The notes: a model not told the origin generated them from the sequence alone. A DNA stretch of 15,076 nucleotides from an uncultured Eubacteriales bacterium (GCA_900549645.1 URPD01000047.1:1-15076); one strand, 5' to 3'; numbered from the stretch's first letter, positions 1-6,382 are shown. Numbers and translations: made by a program.

Positions 1-54
1 TCCCCCGCTGCTCTCTTATCCGCGCCCTGCTGCACATGTTCTTTGACAGACTGA
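1..54. repeat. Right end of a dispersed repeat element (second copy at 10456-10509)
   Basis: These 54 bases match 10456-10509 exactly. Identity stops right after ...GACAGACTGA, where this copy continues GAGAAC and the other continues ACAGGG. The match begins at the first base of the window, so this copy probably extends further left, out of view. The shared stop point fits the right end of the structured element described at 10297-10508. It is followed by a small hairpin (TGCGCCT/AGGCGCA around 74-93). No coding potential is seen. Confidence 0.85.
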
Positions 55-138
55 GAGAACAATCCTGCGCCTTGCATCAGGCGCAAAAAACGACGCGCCG
101 GCCCTAAAATCACCATGTCATTCCCCCTAAAGGGACTA

Positions 139-292
139 GGCGGCAAATCAATGAATCGAGGTATGCCGCCGTCGCGAGGAGCGCAGCGACGTGGCAATCC
201 GTTCTCCTTAACGCCGCACTGAAACATACTGCCGTCCAGCAAAGAAACGGATTGCCACGACCAGTGACATCGGTCACCGGCCTCGCAATGAC
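139..292. repeat. Imperfect palindromic (cruciform-like) intergenic repeat
   Basis: The core is a perfect 14-bp inverted repeat, CGTGGCAATCCGTT at 190-203 and its complement at 246-259. An outer pair, GTCGCGAGG at 171-179 and CCTCGCAATGAC at 281-292, encloses it. Side hairpins branch off: GGCGGCA/TGCCGCC (139-145/164-170), GTCGC/GCGAC (171-175/186-190) and GTGAC/GTCAC (264-268/273-277). The pattern resembles dispersed palindromic repeats I associate with gut Firmicutes genomes. A copy number cannot be seen here. No gene is supported between 55 and 602. Confidence 0.6.
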
Positions 293-345
293 AGAGGTTT
301 TTTCACATTACCTTGTCTTTTCCCTATTGGCACTCTCTCAGCACC

Positions 346-455
346 GGCAACCCCTCAGTCGCTCCGCGCCAGCGGCTCGCTGCGGCTCGGTCACTACCGC
401 GCCGCAGCTTCGCTACCTACATGGGGTGCCAAGGGGGTGGTGCCGCTTCGCGGCA
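346..455. repeat. GC-rich hairpin cluster, probable second intergenic repeat
   Basis: Nested inverted repeats lie in GC-rich DNA: GGCAACCCC (346-354) with GGGGTGCC (423-430, one bulge), GCTGCGGC (379-386) with GCCGCAGC (401-408, perfect 8 bp), and a tight hairpin TGCCGC-TTC-GCGGCA (441-455). The composition drops sharply to AT-rich right after it, where the perR promoter begins. Function is unknown. A repeat of the REP/MITE kind is the simplest reading. Confidence 0.45.
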
Positions 456-532
456 AAGATTTTAAACGTAGCATTGAAAATTTGCCATTCCCCAAAACGC
501 CCGAAAAATTTTTCGATTTTTTCAAAAAACTC

Positions 533-561
533 TTTACAAATCGAAAAGCATATGCTATATT
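533..561 (+). promoter_or_regulatory. Sigma-A promoter of perR
   Basis: A -35 box TTTACA (533-538), a 17-bp spacer and a -10 box TATATT (556-561) lie 41 bp before the perR start codon. The PerR-like operator begins 8 bp downstream of the -10, around the expected transcription start. Confidence 0.7.
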
Positions 562-569
562 TATGTCAG

Positions 570-584
570 TAATAAGAATTATTA
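570..584. promoter_or_regulatory. PerR-box-like operator, likely autoregulatory
   Basis: TAATAAGAATTATTA is a 15-bp palindrome in the 7-1-7 layout of the Bacillus PerR box (TTATAATNATTATAA), with six of seven pairs symmetric. It lies just after the -10 box of perR, where a bound repressor would block transcription start. The link to PerR is inferred from shape and position. A Fur-type box would be longer. Confidence 0.55.
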
Positions 585-602
585 TTATTTTAGAGAAACA
601 CG

Positions 603-998
603 ATGGAGATTCAAAGAAAAAACAGCAAGAAGCGTCAGGCTATTCTCGTATCCCTTCGCTCCGTAACCGACCACCCCACAGCGGAGATGATCTACAACCG
701 GCTCAAGCCGGAGTACCCCGACCTCAGCCTCGGCACGGTCTACCGCAACCTCGCGATGTTTCTCGAAGAGGGGCAGATAATCAGCGTGGGCACGGTGGAC
801 GGGCAGGAGCGCTACGACGCAAGGACAGACTTCCACGCGCACCTCGTGTGCCGCCGCTGCCGCTGTGTCACCGATATCGAGCCGACCGACGAGGTCAAGA
901 CCGTCTGCGAAGCCCTCGCGCGCAGCTCCGGCTGCAAGCCGGCCGGCATCAGTCTCAGCTACACCGGCCTGTGCAGAAACTGTCTCGCAGGCGAATAA
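603..998 (+). CDS. perR: PerR-type peroxide-responsive repressor (Fur family)
   Basis: This 131-residue protein has the Fur-family layout. An N-terminal winged helix (about 1-70, recognition helix near LGTVYRNL at 43-50) precedes a metal-binding dimerisation domain. The structural zinc site C83-x2-C86 with C124-x2-C127 is complete. All five regulatory ligands of Bacillus PerR have equivalents at the right spacing: H24, D72, H78, H80 and D91. Asp at 72, rather than the Glu usual in Fur, favours PerR. In PerR, peroxide oxidises one of the histidines using bound iron, which releases DNA. It heads a co-directional group with rubrerythrin and rubredoxin, as expected for a peroxide regulon. The start is the ATG at 603, and only a weak GAGA precedes it as ribosome site. 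A PerR-like box overlaps its promoter, suggesting self-repression. Confidence 0.88.
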   Translation: MEIQRKNSKKRQAILVSLRSVTDHPTAEMIYNRLKPEYPDLSLGTVYRNLAMFLEEGQIISVGTVDGQERYDARTDFHAHLVCRRCRCVTDIEPTDEVKTVCEALARSSGCKPAGISLSYTGLCRNCLAGE

Positions 999-1004
999 AT
1001 CTGC

Positions 1005-1032
1005 TTTATTGAGAAATCAATAAAAATATAAT
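1005..1032 (+). promoter_or_regulatory. Probable promoter of rubrerythrin, with overlapping AT-rich dyad
   Basis: A perfect -10 TATAAT (1027-1032) has a weak -35 TTTATT (1005-1010) at 16 bp. A short dyad TATAA-TC-TTATA (1027-1038) overlaps the -10 and could be a degenerate PerR site. It has an even-numbered centre, unlike the 7-1-7 box at 570-584, so this is weak. Read-through from perR is also possible. Confidence 0.45.
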
Positions 1033-1068
1033 CTTATAAAAAAATAATTACTTTGGAGGAAAATTACT

Positions 1069-1635
1069 ATGAAGAAATGGGTTTGCCCTGTATGCGGTTA
1101 TGTTCACGAAGGCGACGTTCCCCCTGCCGAATGTCCTGTATGCCATGTCCCCGGCTCCAAGTTTGTCGAGCAGAAGGCCGATAAGGTCTGGGCGGCGGAG
1201 CATGTTGTCGGCGTTGGCAAGCAGTTCGGCGCGGACGTTCCCGAAGATGTGCGCGAGCAGATCATCGCCGGGCTGAGAGCAAATTTTGAAGGCGAGTGCA
1301 CCGAAGTCGGTATGTACCTTGCGATGGCGCGCGTTGCGCACCGCGAGGGCTACCCCGAGATCGGCATGTACTGGGAGAAGGCCGGCCTTGAGGAGGCCGA
1401 GCACGCGGCGAAGTTCGCGGAGCTTCTCGGCGAGGTCGTCACCGACAGCACCAAGAAGAATCTTCAGATGCGCGTTGACGCCGAGAACGGCGCGACCGAC
1501 GGCAAGTTCCAGCTTGCGAAGCTCGCCAAGCAGTACAATCTCGATGCGATCCACGACACCGTCCATGAGATGGCGCGCGACGAGGCGAGACACGGTCGTG
1601 CGTTCGAGGGTCTGCTGAACCGTTATTTCAAGTAA
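1069..1635 (+). CDS. rbr: Reverse rubrerythrin (N-terminal rubredoxin domain plus di-iron ferritin-like domain)
   Basis: This 188-residue cytosolic protein begins with a rubredoxin-type Fe(Cys)4 knuckle pair, C6-x2-C9-G and C22-x2-C25, followed from about residue 60 by a four-helix ferritin-like domain. The di-iron ligands are visible as E109-x2-H112 (EEAEH) and E172-x2-H175 (DEARH), with E76 or E79 and E139 as the other carboxylates. The rubredoxin domain comes first, the reverse of classical rubrerythrin. This order is known from clostridial reverse rubrerythrins, which act as NADH- or rubredoxin-dependent peroxidases in anaerobes. The ATG at 1069 has a clear GGAGGA 8 bp upstream. A free rubredoxin gene follows 39 bp later and is the likely electron donor. 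PerR is directly upstream. Confidence 0.93.
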   Translation: MKKWVCPVCGYVHEGDVPPAECPVCHVPGSKFVEQKADKVWAAEHVVGVGKQFGADVPEDVREQIIAGLRANFEGECTEVGMYLAMARVAHREGYPEIGMYWEKAGLEEAEHAAKFAELLGEVVTDSTKKNLQMRVDAENGATDGKFQLAKLAKQYNLDAIHDTVHEMARDEARHGRAFEGLLNRYFK

Positions 1636-1674
1636 GCAAAATAATAAATATATATCAGGAAGGAACTTAAAGCT

Positions 1675-1830
1675 ATGAAGTACGAATGCGTCTGTGGTTA
1701 TGTCTATGATCCCGCCCTCGGCGATCCCGATAACGGTGTTGCCCCCGGCACTGCATGGGAAGATGTCCCCGAGGATTGGGTCTGCCCCACCTGCGGTCTG
1801 GGCAAGGATATGTTCTCACCGGCCGAGTAA
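1675..1830 (+). CDS. Rubredoxin with an unusual C-x-C first knuckle
   Basis: This 51-residue protein is a rubredoxin: YVYDP, the DPDNG-VAPGT segment and the second knuckle C-P-T-C-G followed by GKDMF are all typical. It would carry single electrons to the adjacent rubrerythrin through an Fe(Cys)4 centre. The first knuckle reads E-C5-V-C7-G-Y, with one residue between the cysteines where the family normally has two (C-x2-C-G). The DNA is unambiguous (TGC GTC TGT). Either the site tolerates this or its geometry differs. The ATG at 1675 follows AGGAAGGA at a somewhat long spacing. A strong hairpin terminator begins 15 bp after the stop, closing the perR-rbr-rubredoxin group. Confidence 0.92.
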   Translation: MKYECVCGYVYDPALGDPDNGVAPGTAWEDVPEDWVCPTCGLGKDMFSPAE

Positions 1831-1845
1831 GAACTGAAGAAAATC

Positions 1846-1876
1846 AAACAGGAGAGGGAAGTCCCTCTCCTGTTTT
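1846..1876. terminator. Bidirectional intrinsic terminator
   Basis: CAGGAGAGGGA (1849-1859) pairs perfectly with TCCCTCTCCTG (1862-1872). The stem is extended by AAA/TTT and followed by TTTT on the plus strand. The minus strand also reads into a T-rich tract. It separates the convergent rubredoxin and SHOCT genes and can serve both. Confidence 0.85.
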
Positions 1877-1880
1877 GCTG

Positions 1881-2468
1881 TTATTTGAGAAGTTCGGATT
1901 TTTTTGCTTTGAATTCTTCTTCGTTAATTGCGCCGCAATCCAATAAATCCTTGTAAGCCTTGAGTTTATCGGCAACGCTGACTGCGGAGCTGTATACAGA
2001 TGTCCGGCTGAAGGCTTGAGAATTCATTGCTGCGGTCGTGGCTTCCGACTCAGAAGAGTCGTTTTTGAGCCACAGGCCGGTGAGGATAAGTCCGGCAATA
2101 GTGACGAAAAGGGGAAAACAAATATCGAGTAAGAGCCTTATGCTGAAATAGTAGGAAAAGTCAATAATTTCATTAATTTGAATAATATTAATAACGTGGT
2201 AGGCCAGCATGAATACCGCAGGAGTAAACCAAAGCTTTTTTACAATGTCATTCCCTTTCAGCGCAAAGGCAAAGAGAAGCATCAGCAAGACGGCGGCCAG
2301 GAATCCGAAGATGTTCCACGCACAAAACCAGATCATCAGACGATATACCCAATACAATACCGTGACTCCGGCTGTTATGACGGCGGCCTTTTTGTCCCCG
2401 AACAGGTGCGCGACAGCCAGCCCGATCAGTCCTCCAAAGAAAACTATGGACATATGCTTTGACGGCAA
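1881..2468 (-). CDS. Multi-pass membrane protein with C-terminal SHOCT domain
   Basis: This protein has 195 residues if it starts at the TTG (2468). About five hydrophobic segments fill residues 5-135. A short polar linker leads to a SHOCT-type helical pair at about 166-194, with the signature run LKAYKDLLDCGAINEEEF. SHOCT domains are short oligomerisation or regulatory tails common in Firmicutes membrane proteins. No enzymatic role can be read from the sequence. The start is chosen because AGAGGG (2476-2481 on the minus strand) sits 7 bp before the TTG, while the in-frame ATG at 2453 has no ribosome site. That ribosome site lies inside the hairpin at 2471-2512. The gene follows spoIIP on the same strand after 67 bp and converges on rubredoxin. 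Function unknown. Confidence 0.8.
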   Translation of the reverse strand: MPSKHMSIVFFGGLIGLAVAHLFGDKKAAVITAGVTVLYWVYRLMIWFCAWNIFGFLAAVLLMLLFAFALKGNDIVKKLWFTPAVFMLAYHVINIIQINEIIDFSYYFSIRLLLDICFPLFVTIAGLILTGLWLKNDSSESEATTAAMNSQAFSRTSVYSSAVSVADKLKAYKDLLDCGAINEEEFKAKKSELLK

Positions 2469-2512
2469 AAAGAAACCCTCTTTTCGACAAAACGTTCGAA
2501 AACCGGGTTTCT
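2467..2512 (-). terminator. Hairpin terminator after spoIIP that also contains the next gene's ribosome site
   Basis: On the minus strand AGAAACCC (2512-2505) pairs with GGGTTTCT (2478-2471). An inner 7-bp stem TTTTCGA/TCGAAAA (2502-2496 with 2487-2481) and an 8-base loop complete it. A T run follows (2471-2467). It sits 23 bp after the spoIIP stop codon. Its descending arm includes AGAGGG, the only good ribosome site for the downstream TTG start, so the fold would hide that site. Confidence 0.7.
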
Positions 2513-2535
2513 TTTAATTTCAAAACACCGCTCCC

Positions 2536-3549
2536 CTATTCCACCAGCTCCAGCAGGGCGGGGGCGGCGGCGTCCGCGAAGAGCCGTATCGCGGCCAGCG
2601 CTTCCTGAAGCGTATTGCCGCTGCTGCCGACCTCCATTATCAGCGAGCCGCGAGTCAGATGTAGATTATACCGCTGTGGCACCAGATTCACAGGCCGCAT
2701 CAGTGTCCCGTGCCGACGGCTGACCGCCTCCTGCAAATACAGCGCCAGCGCCAGATTTGAGCGCCAATTCGGATTTTCAAGCCCGCTTTCGTCGGTGCCC
2801 GACAGCAGCATTATCTGACTTGCACACACGCCGCTTTCCTCCGCCATCGTCTTATACACCACGCCGTCGGAGCCGAGCGCGTCGCGGTGCATGTCTATCA
2901 CTATCCCGATGCTGGGGTAATCCGCCAGATACTGCTCCACCGCCGCGCCCGACCGGCTGTAACTGCCGGTGTAGCTCGGATAGTCGTATATCCCGCGGTC
3001 GTGGATGACGTTCAGCCCCGCATCGGTCAGAAGCGCGGTCAGCTCATCGCCGATGCGTACTATATTATATTCCGTGTCCTCAGTGCGGCAGGTGTCACTC
3101 GCCTCATAGCGGTCAAGCCCAGCCGGAGTATATGCCTCGCTGCTGTGGGTATGGATTATGAGGATTTGCGGCTCGTCCGCGCTGAGCCTGACGTCAGGCC
3201 CCTGCGCGAGCACGGCCGCGATGTCGATCGGGTAGGACGTCTCGTTGCGGATGCTCAGCCCGCCGCTTATCGTGGTGGGCAGGATGTCATCCGCGGCGCT
3301 CTCCGCCGGTTCCGGACTGGGTTCCGGGGACGGCTCCGGGCTGGGGCTTGTCTCCGGCGCGATAAACTCCGTCTGGACGGAGGCCGGGCGCGCCGTCATG
3401 TCCGTCACGACGGACACGTTTTTCATGCGCTCCGCGCCTATCCCGCGCAGAACGGCGTCGCGCGCCCGCGCGGCCAGCCCGCCGGATGCCGCAAGATATA
3501 TGCACAGCGCCGCGACCCCCGCCGCGGCAAGCTTTTTGGACGTTTTCAT
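2536..3549 (-). CDS. spoIIP: Stage II sporulation protein P, forespore engulfment peptidoglycan hydrolase
   Basis: This 337-residue protein has an N-terminal membrane anchor (about 6-28), a Ser-Pro-Glu-rich linker (about 66-82) and a SpoIIP catalytic domain (about 127-330). The zinc-site motif ILIIHTHSSEAY supplies H133, H135 and E138, and IVIDMHRDA supplies H221. SpoIIP is an amidase/endopeptidase that acts with SpoIID and SpoIIM to thin septal peptidoglycan while the mother cell engulfs the forespore. Length is close to the family norm. The ATG at 3549 is preceded by GGAGAGGAGG. The germination protease gene gpr, a common neighbour, is absent. Upstream lies a divergent TSCPD gene, and a SleB-like hydrolase follows that gene on the other strand. 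The gene ends in TAG, so amber is a normal stop codon in this genome. Confidence 0.93.
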   Translation of the reverse strand: MKTSKKLAAAGVAALCIYLAASGGLAARARDAVLRGIGAERMKNVSVVTDMTARPASVQTEFIAPETSPSPEPSPEPSPEPAESAADDILPTTISGGLSIRNETSYPIDIAAVLAQGPDVRLSADEPQILIIHTHSSEAYTPAGLDRYEASDTCRTEDTEYNIVRIGDELTALLTDAGLNVIHDRGIYDYPSYTGSYSRSGAAVEQYLADYPSIGIVIDMHRDALGSDGVVYKTMAEESGVCASQIMLLSGTDESGLENPNWRSNLALALYLQEAVSRRHGTLMRPVNLVPQRYNLHLTRGSLIMEVGSSGNTLQEALAAIRLFADAAAPALLELVE

Positions 3550-3625
3550 TCCCTGCGCCGCCTCCTCTCCATAATTATCTATGCGGCGAAACGGCGCGAT
3601 ATTTCGCCCATTAAGTCAAATTAAC

Positions 3626-3654
3626 TTGACATTGAGCGGGTCAGGAACTAAAAT
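3626..3654 (+). promoter_or_regulatory. Strong sigma-A promoter for the TSCPD gene group
   Basis: A perfect -35 TTGACA (3626-3631), an exact 17-bp spacer and a -10 TAAAAT (3649-3654) lie 34 bp before the start codon at 3689. It probably drives the TSCPD gene, the SleB-like hydrolase and rsmG, which follow with gaps of 6 and 16 bp. Confidence 0.85.
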
Positions 3655-3688
3655 TAGTATGGTATTTTATATAGAAAGGAAACTGACC

Positions 3689-3943
3689 ATGGAATTTACA
3701 TATAAGCCCAAGGGCGTGTGCTCCAAGCTGATGGAGCTGGACATCGAGGACGGCAAAATAAAGAGCCTTAAAGTCACCGGCGGATGCAGCGGCAACCTTC
3801 AGGGCATCGCCCGCCTTGTCGCCGGCATGGACATTGATGAGGCCATCAGCCGCATGGAGGGCGTCCGCTGCGGATACAAAAGCACTTCATGTCCGGATCA
3901 GCTCGCGCAGGCGCTCAAGGAATACAAGGCGTCCCAGACCTGA
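3689..3943 (+). CDS. Small TSCPD-domain protein (TIGR03905-like)
   Basis: This 84-residue protein carries the name-giving motif TSCPD at 66-70 and four cysteines (C11, C33, C61, C68) suited to metal or cluster binding. The TSCPD domain also occurs in some ribonucleotide reductases and as a free small protein in anaerobic Firmicutes. The role of the free form is not established. The ATG at 3689 is preferred over upstream in-frame starts because it follows AGAAAGGA and because the family begins near MxFxYKxKGVCS. A consensus promoter lies directly upstream. The next gene begins 6 bp after the stop, so the two are almost certainly co-transcribed. Confidence 0.88.
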   Translation: MEFTYKPKGVCSKLMELDIEDGKIKSLKVTGGCSGNLQGIARLVAGMDIDEAISRMEGVRCGYKSTSCPDQLAQALKEYKASQT

Positions 3944-3949
3944 TTGCCT

Positions 3950-4798
3950 ATGAAAGCACGCTTGAGAAAGACGCTGTGCCTGCTGCTTGCGCTGTGCCTG
4001 CTTACGGGCAGCATCGCGTTTGCGGACGGCGGCGGGCAGCGCACCGACCTGCGGGTATATCTCGACGGGCTGCTCCGCGGCCGCGCGTATCTCGACAACG
4101 GGAAAATATACCTCTCGATGGAGTCGGTCAGCGATTTCTATTCGCTGGGCATCTCCGCCCTGTTCAAGGACGGGGAGCTGTATTTCACCGGCCCCAACTT
4201 TGACATGTACGTCAATTCCGACTTCGGCTACACCCGCGTCAACGGCCGCTATCTCTACACGCCTGACGGATATTTCCGCTCCGGCGGGCAGATATACCTG
4301 CCGCTGGAGGAGCTCGCGCGCATCTTTGGATTTGAGTACAGCGTTCCGGAGGACGATCAGCCGCGCGTTGAGCTTCAGCGCGGCGAGTTGAACGTGCTTC
4401 AGGGCGGGGACAATTATTACGACATCAACTTTGTCTCGGAGGACATCTTCTGGCTTTCACGCATCATCCGCGCCGAGGCGCAGAACGAGCCCCTGTCGTG
4501 CATGATCGGCGTGGGCAACGTCGTTCTCAACCGCGTGGCGAGCGACGAGTACCCGGACAACGTGTTCGACGTCATATTTGACGAGAAGTACGGCCAGCAG
4601 TTTGAGCCGGTCGGCAACGGCTCGGTGTATGCAGACCCCACTGAAGAGGCCATCATCGCAACCTATCTCGTGCTTGAGGGCTACAACACGGTCGGCGCCA
4701 GCATGTATTTCCTCAACCCGCATCTCGCGGACGACACGTGGTTCCGCACGGATCTCCAGTTCTGCTGCACACTCGGCCTGATGGACTTCTATCAGTGA
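3950..4798 (+). CDS. Secreted SleB-like cell wall hydrolase with N-terminal stalk domain
   Basis: The 282-residue product starts with a signal peptide (basic MKARLRK, hydrophobic core 9-24, probable cleavage after A-F-A25). Residues 33-145 look like the copper amine oxidase N-terminal-like stalk domain, with the repeated strand pattern around KIYLSMESVSDFY and QIYLPLEELARIFGF. The C-terminal 165-280 is a SleB/Hydrolase_2 domain. WLSRIIRAEAQNEP supplies the catalytic glutamate E176, and VVLNRV with the later QQF region matches the family. Such enzymes are lytic transglycosylases that degrade spore cortex or cell wall peptidoglycan. A peptidoglycan-binding LysM domain, common in SleB-type proteins, is missing. 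The start at ATG 3950 is chosen over TTG 3944, and the ribosome site is weak. Translational coupling to the TSCPD gene is likely. A dedicated germination role is not proven. Confidence 0.85.
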   Translation: MKARLRKTLCLLLALCLLTGSIAFADGGGQRTDLRVYLDGLLRGRAYLDNGKIYLSMESVSDFYSLGISALFKDGELYFTGPNFDMYVNSDFGYTRVNGRYLYTPDGYFRSGGQIYLPLEELARIFGFEYSVPEDDQPRVELQRGELNVLQGGDNYYDINFVSEDIFWLSRIIRAEAQNEPLSCMIGVGNVVLNRVASDEYPDNVFDVIFDEKYGQQFEPVGNGSVYADPTEEAIIATYLVLEGYNTVGASMYFLNPHLADDTWFRTDLQFCCTLGLMDFYQ

Positions 4799-4814
4799 CC
4801 TTACGGAGAAACAT

Positions 4815-5522
4815 ATGCTTCTTGAAGATACTCTGGCCGCAGGCTTTGCCGCGCTCGGCGTGACGCCGGACGGCGGCGCCGCCGCGCGCTACCGCATATA
4901 TTTTGAACATCTTGAAAAAATGAACGCCGTGATGAACCTCACCGCGATAAGCGGCGAGGAGGATGTGGCGCGTTTGCATTTTCTCGACTGCGCGGCGCTG
5001 CTGGGCATGGCGGATTTCCGCGGCAAGCGCGTTATCGACGTCGGCACGGGCGCGGGCTTTCCCGGTCTCGCGCTGAAGATCGCCTGCCCGGACATGGAGC
5101 TGACGCTGCTGGACAGTCTCGACAAGCGCATCGGCTTTCTGCGCGACACCTGCGCGATGCTCGGCTTTGACGACGTGCGGTGCATCCACGCCCGCGCCGA
5201 GGAAGCGCCGGAGCAGTTGCGCGCGGGCTTCGATATCGCCTGCTCCCGTGCCGTCGCGCGGTTGAATCTGCTGTGCGAGCTGTGCCTGCCGCTGGTGAAA
5301 AAGGGCGGCGCGTTCATTGCGATGAAGGGGCCGGACTGCGCGGAAGAGCTTAACGACGCCAAACGCGCGATAAAGCTTCTCGGCGGCGAGGTGGATGACG
5401 TGAAAAAGTATCTCGTCCCCGGCACCGACGCGACTCACAGCGCGATCATCATCCGCAAAACCGCCGACACGCCCGCAAAGTATCCCCGCCGCTGGGCGCA
5501 AATCAAAAAGCAGCCGCTTTGA
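4815..5522 (+). CDS. rsmG: 16S rRNA (guanine-527-N7) methyltransferase RsmG
   Basis: This 235-residue protein uses S-adenosylmethionine to methylate G527 of 16S rRNA in the cytosol. The Rossmann-fold motif I, RVIDVGTGAGFPGL (72-85), is exact for RsmG. NLTAI near residue 41 and the C-terminal PRRWAQIKKQPL are also typical. Length matches the family. The ATG at 4815 has GGAG 7 bp upstream. It begins 16 bp after the hydrolase gene and is probably in the same transcript. The common neighbours mnmG/mnmE and parAB are not here. A hairpin 10 bp past the stop separates it from the convergent HAD gene. Confidence 0.96.
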   Translation: MLLEDTLAAGFAALGVTPDGGAAARYRIYFEHLEKMNAVMNLTAISGEEDVARLHFLDCAALLGMADFRGKRVIDVGTGAGFPGLALKIACPDMELTLLDSLDKRIGFLRDTCAMLGFDDVRCIHARAEEAPEQLRAGFDIACSRAVARLNLLCELCLPLVKKGGAFIAMKGPDCAEELNDAKRAIKLLGGEVDDVKKYLVPGTDATHSAIIIRKTADTPAKYPRRWAQIKKQPL

Positions 5523-5527
5523 AAGCG

Positions 5528-5560
5528 CAAAAAATCCCTGAGAGGAAGCTCTCAGGGATT
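5528..5560 (-). terminator. Intrinsic terminator for the HAD gene
   Basis: AATCCCTGAGAG (5533-5544) and CTCTCAGGGATT (5549-5560) form a perfect 12-bp stem with a GAAG loop. On the minus strand it is followed by a run of T (complement of the A run at 5529-5534), which makes a strong terminator for the gene ending at 5577. The plus strand lacks a T tract, so it is weaker for rsmG. Confidence 0.85.
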
Positions 5561-5576
5561 AAAAATATCGTGAGTT

Positions 5577-6224
5577 TTACTCGTTCAGCAGCCGTTCCAG
5601 CTCGTCGATACTGTCGACGATGACCGACGCGCCCGCATCCAGCAGTGTCTCGCGGCTGCGGAAGCCCCAGCTTACGCTGATGCATGGCAGTCCCGCGTTG
5701 CGCGCGGTCTGGATGTCCACCTCGGAGTCGCCGACATAGACGGCGGAGTCCTTGCCCTCGCCCATGAATCTCAGCGCGGCCTCGGCGGTATCCGGCCACG
5801 GCTTGCGCCGCACGCCCGCGCTCTCGCCGACGGCTGTTTCAAGCACGCCGGGGAAAAACTTTTCCGCCAGCTCCTTGACCGATTCGTCGGGCTTGTTGGA
5901 GACGATGGCGAGCCTGTGCCCCGCATCGTGCAGGCGGCGCAGCAGCTCCGGTATGCCGTCGTACGGGCGGGTCTTGACGCTGCAATGTGCCGCGTACCAA
6001 GGTTTGTAGAAGTCGAGGATGCGATCCACGGTCTCGCTGTCTGCGCCGGGCGCGGCCTGCTCGATGAGCCGACGGGACGCGTTGCCGACGTAGCGGCGCG
6101 TCTGCTCTATCGTTATCGGCGCGTAGCCGAACTGCGCGAGGGAGTAGTTCACGCTGTCGCAGAGGTCGGGCAGAGTGTAGAGCACCGTGCCGTCCATGTC
6201 AAAGAGGATGGTTTTATATTTCAT
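5577..6224 (-). CDS. HAD-family phosphatase, phosphoglycolate phosphatase-like
   Basis: This 215-residue cytosolic protein has all four haloacid dehalogenase motifs: I at D9-M-D11-G-T, II at S109 in AIVSNK, III at K141 in RRKPWPD, and IV at G-D166-S-E-V-D170. A helical cap of about 70 residues lies between motifs I and II, as in Gph/PgmB-type members. Such enzymes remove phosphate from small molecules through a phospho-aspartate. The substrate cannot be read from the sequence. Phosphoglycolate, pyrophosphate or a sugar phosphate are all possible. The ATG at 6224 follows GGAG at 8 bp. It converges on rsmG and stands alone. Confidence 0.88.
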   Translation of the reverse strand: MKYKTILFDMDGTVLYTLPDLCDSVNYSLAQFGYAPITIEQTRRYVGNASRRLIEQAAPGADSETVDRILDFYKPWYAAHCSVKTRPYDGIPELLRRLHDAGHRLAIVSNKPDESVKELAEKFFPGVLETAVGESAGVRRKPWPDTAEAALRFMGEGKDSAVYVGDSEVDIQTARNAGLPCISVSWGFRSRETLLDAGASVIVDSIDELERLLNE

Positions 6225-6280
6225 GCTATCAGCTCCATTGATTTCATACTTATATCATACACCGGATTGTCAAGTGCCGC

Positions 6281-6309
6281 TTGCACTTTTTGTAAAAATG
6301 TGATATAAA
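6281..6309 (+). promoter_or_regulatory. Sigma-A promoter of the solute-binding lipoprotein gene
   Basis: A -35 TTGCAC (6281-6286), a 17-bp spacer and a -10 TATAAA (6304-6309) lie about 74 bp before the start codon. The leader between them (6310-6382) has no clear hairpin. Confidence 0.65.
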
Positions 6310-6382
6310 TGGTGAATATACCATACATTTTTCGCAGATTCAACTGCAAAGTGGGGCAGTACCCCCATAAACAGGAGTGAAT

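Noticed and set aside
252..572. Open frame of 106 codons running through the repeats before perR
   Set aside because: It lies within palindromic repeats and the perR promoter, has no ribosome site and shows no family features.
3576..3605. Sigma-E-like boxes (GAAATAT, 15 bp, CATAGATA) upstream of spoIIP on the minus strand
   Set aside because: Transcription would begin inside or next to the ribosome site, leaving a leader of about 20 bases. The match is too weak to call.
6250..6273. TTGACA on the minus strand upstream of the HAD gene
   Set aside because: The nearest -10 candidates are at 13 bp (TATAAG) or 19 bp (TATGAA), so spacing is poor in both cases.
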